Positions 30,167 to 33,508 of a stretch of DNA of 33,508 nt are shown here, piece after piece. The notes under the pieces are model-generated. The model was not told the origin of the DNA, did not search any database, and worked only from the letters and a program-made list of their open reading frames with translations. Positions within the stretch are counted from its first letter, which is position 1; every line of letters starts with the position of its first letter. The translations under genes were made by a program, and so were the position numbers. This stretch comes from Oscillospiraceae bacterium (lineage in GTDB: Bacteria; Bacillota; Clostridia; Oscillospirales; Oscillospiraceae): NCBI GenBank assembly GCA_017508045.1, contig JAFVZT010000001.1, forward strand, positions 1 to 33,508. The letters run 5' to 3'.

Positions 30167-30828
30167 AGCTGCTGATGGAAGCTTTGACGAAGTTTACCTG
30201 TGGCCTGGTGTTGGTAGGTCTGCTGATTTTCTTGCCGGCTGGTACGATTTTTTATACATACGGCTGGCTGCTTGTTGGTCTGTTGTTTATCCCTATGCTG
30301 ATTGCCGGTTTTGTGATGCTGGCAAGATCCCCGGAGCTTCTTAAAAAGCGGTTGGATGCCAAAGAAAAGCAGGGGACACAGAAAAGCGTCGTTGCCGTTT
30401 CCGGGGTGATGTTTATTGCCGGCTTTGTGGTAGCTGGTCTGGATTACCGCTTTGGCTGGTCAAGTATGCCCATTTGGGTAATTATCACTGCCTCGGAGCT
30501 GTTTCTGTTTGCCTATGCCCTGTACGCCGAAGTGATGCGGGAAAACGCATACCTGAGCCGTACTATTAAGGTGGAAGAGGGGCAGACCGTGGTGGACACC
30601 GGTCTGTACGGCATTGTCCGTCATCCTATGTATATGGCAACGATCCTGCTGTTTCTGATGATCCCTATCGTCCTTGGCTCTTGGTACGCGCTGATTGCTT
30701 TTGCGTTTTATCCGGCAATTATCATTGTACGGTTGAAGGACGAAGAAGACTTGCTGACCCGGGAGCTTCCCGGTTATGCAGAGTATAAAAAGAAAGTAAA
30801 GTACAGAATCATTCCCTTCATTTGGTGA
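30163..30828 (+). CDS. Isoprenylcysteine carboxyl methyltransferase-like membrane protein
   Basis: The 221-aa protein has five to six membrane segments and the C-terminal signature of the ICMT/PEMT-like family: LYGIVRHPMYMATILLF (about 154-170, with the RHPxY motif) and RLKDEEDLLTRELPGYAEY near the end, which together bind S-adenosylmethionine and the substrate. Bacterial members methylate unknown lipids or small molecules. It is the second gene of an operon from shared promoter B and is translated through an ATGA overlap. Confidence 0.86.
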   Translation: MKLLMEALTKFTCGLVLVGLLIFLPAGTIFYTYGWLLVGLLFIPMLIAGFVMLARSPELLKKRLDAKEKQGTQKSVVAVSGVMFIAGFVVAGLDYRFGWSSMPIWVIITASELFLFAYALYAEVMRENAYLSRTIKVEEGQTVVDTGLYGIVRHPMYMATILLFLMIPIVLGSWYALIAFAFYPAIIIVRLKDEEDLLTRELPGYAEYKKKVKYRIIPFIW

Positions 30829-30836
30829 GGTAAATT

Positions 30837-31136
30837 ATGAGCTTTAGAATGTTTGGAATTGGCGTGACGGACGCTATTGCAGGGGAGCAGACTGAGGGCG
30901 TTGTTACCGAGGTGAAGACCTGCTGGTGGCTGAAGGTCAACACCAAGCCTGTCCGCCGTAGCGCCATTGACGGCGCGTTGTTTCCCCACATCATCCATTT
31001 TATATACAGCGTAAGCGGTCAAACCTACAAAGGAAAGCGCTATGTGAATTGGAACAAACGGTGTCCGGTGAAGGATGAAAGAATAACCGTCCATTACGAG
31101 CGGGAGAACCCGGAAAAGTATGCAGTCATCATATAA
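30837..31136 (+). CDS. Hypothetical protein, DUF3592-like
   Basis: I recognise no firm family. The 99-aa product has a beta-rich layout with TEGVVTEVKTCWWLKVNTK and IIHFIYSVSGQTYKGKRYV followed by ITVHYERENPEKYAVI, which recalls DUF3592-type extracytoplasmic beta domains, but it lacks flanking membrane helices. TGAGGT lies 7 nt before the ATG. It is the third gene of the operon, 8 nt after the methyltransferase-like gene, and ends at a terminator. Confidence 0.65.
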   Translation: MSFRMFGIGVTDAIAGEQTEGVVTEVKTCWWLKVNTKPVRRSAIDGALFPHIIHFIYSVSGQTYKGKRYVNWNKRCPVKDERITVHYERENPEKYAVII

Positions 31137-31144
31137 TAGCAGAA

Positions 31145-31180
31145 GCGGATGCCACTCAATTCTGAGGGGCATCCGCAGTT
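31145..31180 (+). terminator. Terminator of the TIGR04076 operon
   Basis: GCGGATGCC pairs with GGCATCCGC, with an inner CTCA/TGAG pairing; a moderate T-containing tract follows. Confidence 0.7.
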
Positions 31181-31202
31181 TGCTTAATTATGGTCAAACA
31201 AA

Positions 31203-31238
31203 AAATTGGACACCACATTATCGTGATGTCCAAATTTT
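31203..31238 (-). terminator. Terminator of the 73-aa protein gene
   Basis: AAATTGGACA pairs with TGTCCAAATTT, with an inner CAC/GTG pairing. On the minus strand it is followed by a T-run, 13 nt after the stop codon. Confidence 0.7.
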
Positions 31239-31251
31239 CTGCAAATTCATG

Positions 31252-31473
31252 TTATTCGGCAAAAGTATATCTTACAAAGTTACCGTGGCCGTCGCCGGTG
31301 ATGATCACGGTATCGCCATTGGTGTTTTCTGAAATGTCCATAATGGGAAATCTGCCGTTTTCTTTCACATAGGCTTCGGGGCTGTCTGCCTCGACCTCGA
31401 TCAGATCTTTCTTGGCGTATTGCTCACCGCCACAGGAATTGATGTCTTCAATAAAAACTTCGTATTCGTTCAT
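31252..31473 (-). CDS. Small acidic hypothetical protein
   Basis: I recognise no family. The 73-aa product is acidic and soluble, with IEDINSCGGEQYAKKDLIEVEADSPEAYVK (in two blocks) and a C-terminal GDTVIITGDGHGNFVRYTFAE that looks like two beta strands. TAAGGAGAT lies 6 nt before the ATG, with a good promoter and a terminator, so it is a real monocistronic gene. It is the last gene before the gene-poor edge of the mobile element. Confidence 0.7.
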   Translation of the reverse strand: MNEYEVFIEDINSCGGEQYAKKDLIEVEADSPEAYVKENGRFPIMDISENTNGDTVIITGDGHGNFVRYTFAE

Positions 31474-31506
31474 GTTGGTATCTCCTTAAATTGCAGTCAT
31501 GTCCTA

Positions 31507-31535
31507 AGTATACCATTACAGCAGGAAGAAAGCAA
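31507..31535 (-). promoter_or_regulatory. Promoter of the 73-aa protein gene
   Basis: On the minus strand, TTGCTT (31535-31530), a 17-bp spacer ending TGG, and TATACT (31512-31507). Confidence 0.75.
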
Positions 31536-31615
31536 GGAGTCTGTCAGACTATTTTATAGTCCAGCAATCAGTTGTTTTTCACAACCACAATTTGTCCTGT
31601 ACAGTATAGATTATC

Positions 31616-31644
31616 TTGATTATCTTCTGTTATCAAAGTATAAT
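31616..31644 (+). promoter_or_regulatory. Promoter with no downstream ORF
   Basis: TTGATT (31616-31621), a 17-bp spacer and TATAAT (31639-31644). Transcription would run about 65-70 nt to the terminator-like hairpin at 31693-31719. Confidence 0.55.
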
Positions 31645-31692
31645 AGTGTTAGATAAATTGGAATTTATCAAACAATAACTGTTCTATACTCT

Positions 31693-31719
31693 AAAAGCCC
31701 TTGATATTACTGGGTTTTT
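31693..31719 (+). terminator. Terminator-like hairpin in junction segment
   Basis: AAAAGCCC can pair with GGGTTTTT (one G-T) across an 11-nt loop, ending in a T-run. Confidence 0.5.
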
Positions 31720-31748
31720 CGTTGATTACAAACTCAACTGTTATGTAT

Positions 31749-31788
31749 TTTCCCTTGTTTTTGCCCTTATGAGGAAAAATAAGGGAAA
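31749..31788. terminator. Second hairpin in junction segment
   Basis: The arms TTTCCCTTGTTTTT (31749-31762) and AAAAATAAGGGAAA (31775-31788) match at 13 of 14 positions; a T-run follows on the plus strand. Confidence 0.5.
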
Positions 31789-31887
31789 CTTTTTATATTC
31801 AACCGCTAACTACCTTATCGAGCAGTCTTGCGGAAGTACGCTTTGCCTCCCTTGTGGAGTGAGCGTAGACATTCATCGTAGTGAATA

Positions 31888-33508
31888 TCAACAATCCTCA
31901 CATGTTGGTGTACTAAGATATTTTTTCTCAGGCGGTGGGGTTTTGTCGATCAGTTTGTAGTAGATATGAATTTCACGCGGTTCTTTGCTGTATTTGCCGG
32001 GGCATTTGTCAACCGTTACGAACTCAATCAGCTCCATACACATCTCACGGGTGAGCGTGGGAACGGTCAGATAGGTTTTCAGACGGGAAATAAACTCGTC
32101 AACGTTTGCTCGTTCCTTGGTCGTGTCAGCCTGTCGCTTTTCGATCTCGGAGCGTTCGTTTTGCAGTTTCAGCTTCTCTGCCAGATACTTCTCCAAAAGA
32201 CCGACACAAATATCCTCGGGTATCTTGCCACTGACCTTATCCTCGTAAACAGACGAGATCAGCTTATCAAGCTCTGCCGTTCTGCGAAGGATCTGACTCA
32301 TTCGCTTTCTGTCCCACATGGCTTCCTCAGTCGATACGAGATCGCACCGTTTCAGAAATGCCGCCCTCGCTTCCGCTTCGTCGGTTTCCACAAGCTGTAT
32401 CTTGGAACGAATGTCCTCCAATACGATCTGTTCCAGCGTTGCCATCTTGATGTAATGACTGCAACAGGAACGCCCTTGGAACTTTGTGTAGCTACCGCAG
32501 TTGAAGTGGTTGCGGTGGTAGGTTCTCGGATCGGTTCGCTTGTGACGGGTGTTGTTCCACCCCGAATGCATTTTCGCTCCACAGTCCGCGCAGTAGGCAA
32601 GTCCTGAAAGGGGCAGTACAACGCCCGTGCGGTTCTTCTTGCCCTGACTTACCGACGCCTCCATCTCACGGCACTTGTCCCACAGTTCTTGGCTGACAAT
32701 GGCTTCGTGGGTGTTATAGACCCATACCATATCCTCCGGATCTCGTTTCACGGTTTTCTTGTTCTTGTAGGACAGCGTAGTCGTCCGCATCTGCACAAGA
32801 TGTCCGAGATAGGTGGGGTTAGTGAGGATCTGCTTGACTGTTGAACAAGACCAAAGATGATGGGATCTTCTCGTGTTGGGGATCCCGAACTTTTCTTCCT
32901 TGTAATCGGCAGGCGTTTTGATACCTTCTTCGTTCAAGGCATCCGCGATCTTGTTGGGACTGATGCCCTTTGCACGCATTTCGAACATCCGAAGCACGTA
33001 GCTCGCTGCAGGTTCGTCACGAATGGGAAGCCTGTTTTCGTCGTTCCCTTTAACGTAGCCGTAGGGTGCGGCATTTGCCCGATACTTTCCCGATTTGGCG
33101 TTTGTTTCGATGACGGCGCGAATCTTTTTACTGGTGCTTGCCGCGTGCCATTCGTTAAACACATTCATAATCGGCATCATATCCATACCGGCATTTTCGG
33201 TGTTTGCCGAATCCACGTTATCACCGAGAGCGATAAAACGGATGTTGTGCATAGGAAAAATATAATCGGTGTACTGTCCCACCTCAATATAGTTTCTCCC
33301 GAAGCGGCTGAGATCCTTGACGATAATGACGTTGATCCTGCCGGTCTTGGCATCCTCAAGCAGCCGCTTTACCTCCGGTCTGTTGAAGCTGGTGCCGCTC
33401 CATCCGTCGTCGATATACTCGTCGATCACGGTAAAGCCCTGTTCGGCAGAGAACTTACGAAGCATAAGCTTTTGGTTCTCGATGGACAAAGACTCACCGG
33501 CACGTTCA
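31888..33508 (-). CDS. Large serine recombinase (5' end beyond window)
   Basis: At least 540 codons of a large serine integrase of the type found on clostridial conjugative or mobilisable elements (TndX/TnpX-like). The visible part begins ERAGESLSIENQ and continues with the resolvase core (YIDDGWSGTSFNRPEVKRLL, VIIVKDLSRFGRN), a recombinase domain, a zinc ribbon with CADCG and later cysteines, and a coiled-coil region (about the last 150 residues). The frame stays open to the window edge, so the N-terminus with the catalytic serine is not seen. It would excise and insert the element by site-specific exchange. The stop is TGA at 31888-31890. Confidence 0.92.
   Translation of the reverse strand, partial: ERAGESLSIENQKLMLRKFSAEQGFTVIDEYIDDGWSGTSFNRPEVKRLLEDAKTGRINVIIVKDLSRFGRNYIEVGQYTDYIFPMHNIRFIALGDNVDSANTENAGMDMMPIMNVFNEWHAASTSKKIRAVIETNAKSGKYRANAAPYGYVKGNDENRLPIRDEPAASYVLRMFEMRAKGISPNKIADALNEEGIKTPADYKEEKFGIPNTRRSHHLWSCSTVKQILTNPTYLGHLVQMRTTTLSYKNKKTVKRDPEDMVWVYNTHEAIVSQELWDKCREMEASVSQGKKNRTGVVLPLSGLAYCADCGAKMHSGWNNTRHKRTDPRTYHRNHFNCGSYTKFQGRSCCSHYIKMATLEQIVLEDIRSKIQLVETDEAEARAAFLKRCDLVSTEEAMWDRKRMSQILRRTAELDKLISSVYEDKVSGKIPEDICVGLLEKYLAEKLKLQNERSEIEKRQADTTKERANVDEFISRLKTYLTVPTLTREMCMELIEFVTVDKCPGKYSKEPREIHIYYKLIDKTPPPEKKYLSTPTCEDC

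Larger units (their letters stand above)
31540..31887. other. Gene-poor AT-rich junction segment
   Basis: No ORF here has a ribosome site. The segment contains a right-facing promoter (31616-31644), two hairpins (31693-31719 and 31749-31788) and a small palindrome (ATTCA-CGTAG-TGAAT, near 31871-31886) before the recombinase stop. It probably contains the end of the integrated element, because large serine recombinases are usually encoded at the very edge. The exact attachment site cannot be fixed without an empty-site comparison. Confidence 0.5.

Overview
This window looks like a chromosomal segment of a low-to-moderate GC Clostridia (Firmicutes/Bacillota) bacterium, most likely a gut Oscillospirales-type organism. 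The clues are AGGAGG-type ribosome sites, sigma-A promoters of the TTGACA/TATAAT kind, an IspH-ribosomal protein S1 fusion placed after cmk (a Clostridia hallmark), rubrerythrin and superoxide-reductase chemistry typical of anaerobes, and a large serine recombinase of the kind found on clostridial mobile elements. The taxonomic call is inference from gene content, not from a marker search.

Layout. 1-470: end of a tRNA cluster (Gln-TTG, Lys-TTT on +; Thr-GGT on -). 700-2080: YgjP-type metallopeptidase and a TauE/SafE permease, convergent. 2080-2600: GC-rich tRNA-flanking block and tRNA-Leu(CAA). 2656-3910 (minus): xpt and an ECF S component. 4082-9885 (plus): a glycosyltransferase read without a stop into rubrerythrin, a DEDDh exonuclease, a REP-like inverted repeat, a Gfo/Idh/MocA oxidoreductase, and a PiT phosphate transporter with its DUF47 partner. 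9984-13457 (minus): a small cysteine-run membrane protein, biotin-protein ligase, a membrane-anchored CAT/E2-like protein with a substituted catalytic histidine, and a homocysteine methyltransferase. 13565-15114: M29 aminopeptidase and L31.

15302-24602 is one long housekeeping run: hflX, yigZ-like, dgt-like, dnaG, a short primary-type sigma factor, a second degenerate sigma-like protein, cmk, and the ispH-S1 fusion. Several junctions are 4-nt ATGA overlaps, so the genes are probably translationally coupled. 24667-26595 holds Dabb, ACT and PFL (UPF0210) genes.

26600-31500 is more accessory: an unidentified small ORF, a flavin reductase, a GNAT acetyltransferase, an XRE regulator fused to a complete two-iron-type superoxide reductase module, an XRE regulator with membrane and zinc-ribbon segments, a TIGR04076 protein, an isoprenylcysteine-methyltransferase-like protein and small unknowns. 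Two intergenic regions here (near 27750 and 29812) carry the same 56-bp bidirectional promoter layout, in which a palindromic TTGCAA serves as the -35 box in both directions. 31480-33508 is the edge of a mobile element: a gene-poor AT-rich segment with hairpins, then a large serine recombinase running off the window.

The best candidates for something undescribed are the XRE-superoxide reductase fusion, the degenerate second sigma factor directly behind the primary-type one, the glycosyltransferase-rubrerythrin read-through with its internal ribosome site, and the repeated shared--35 divergent promoter.
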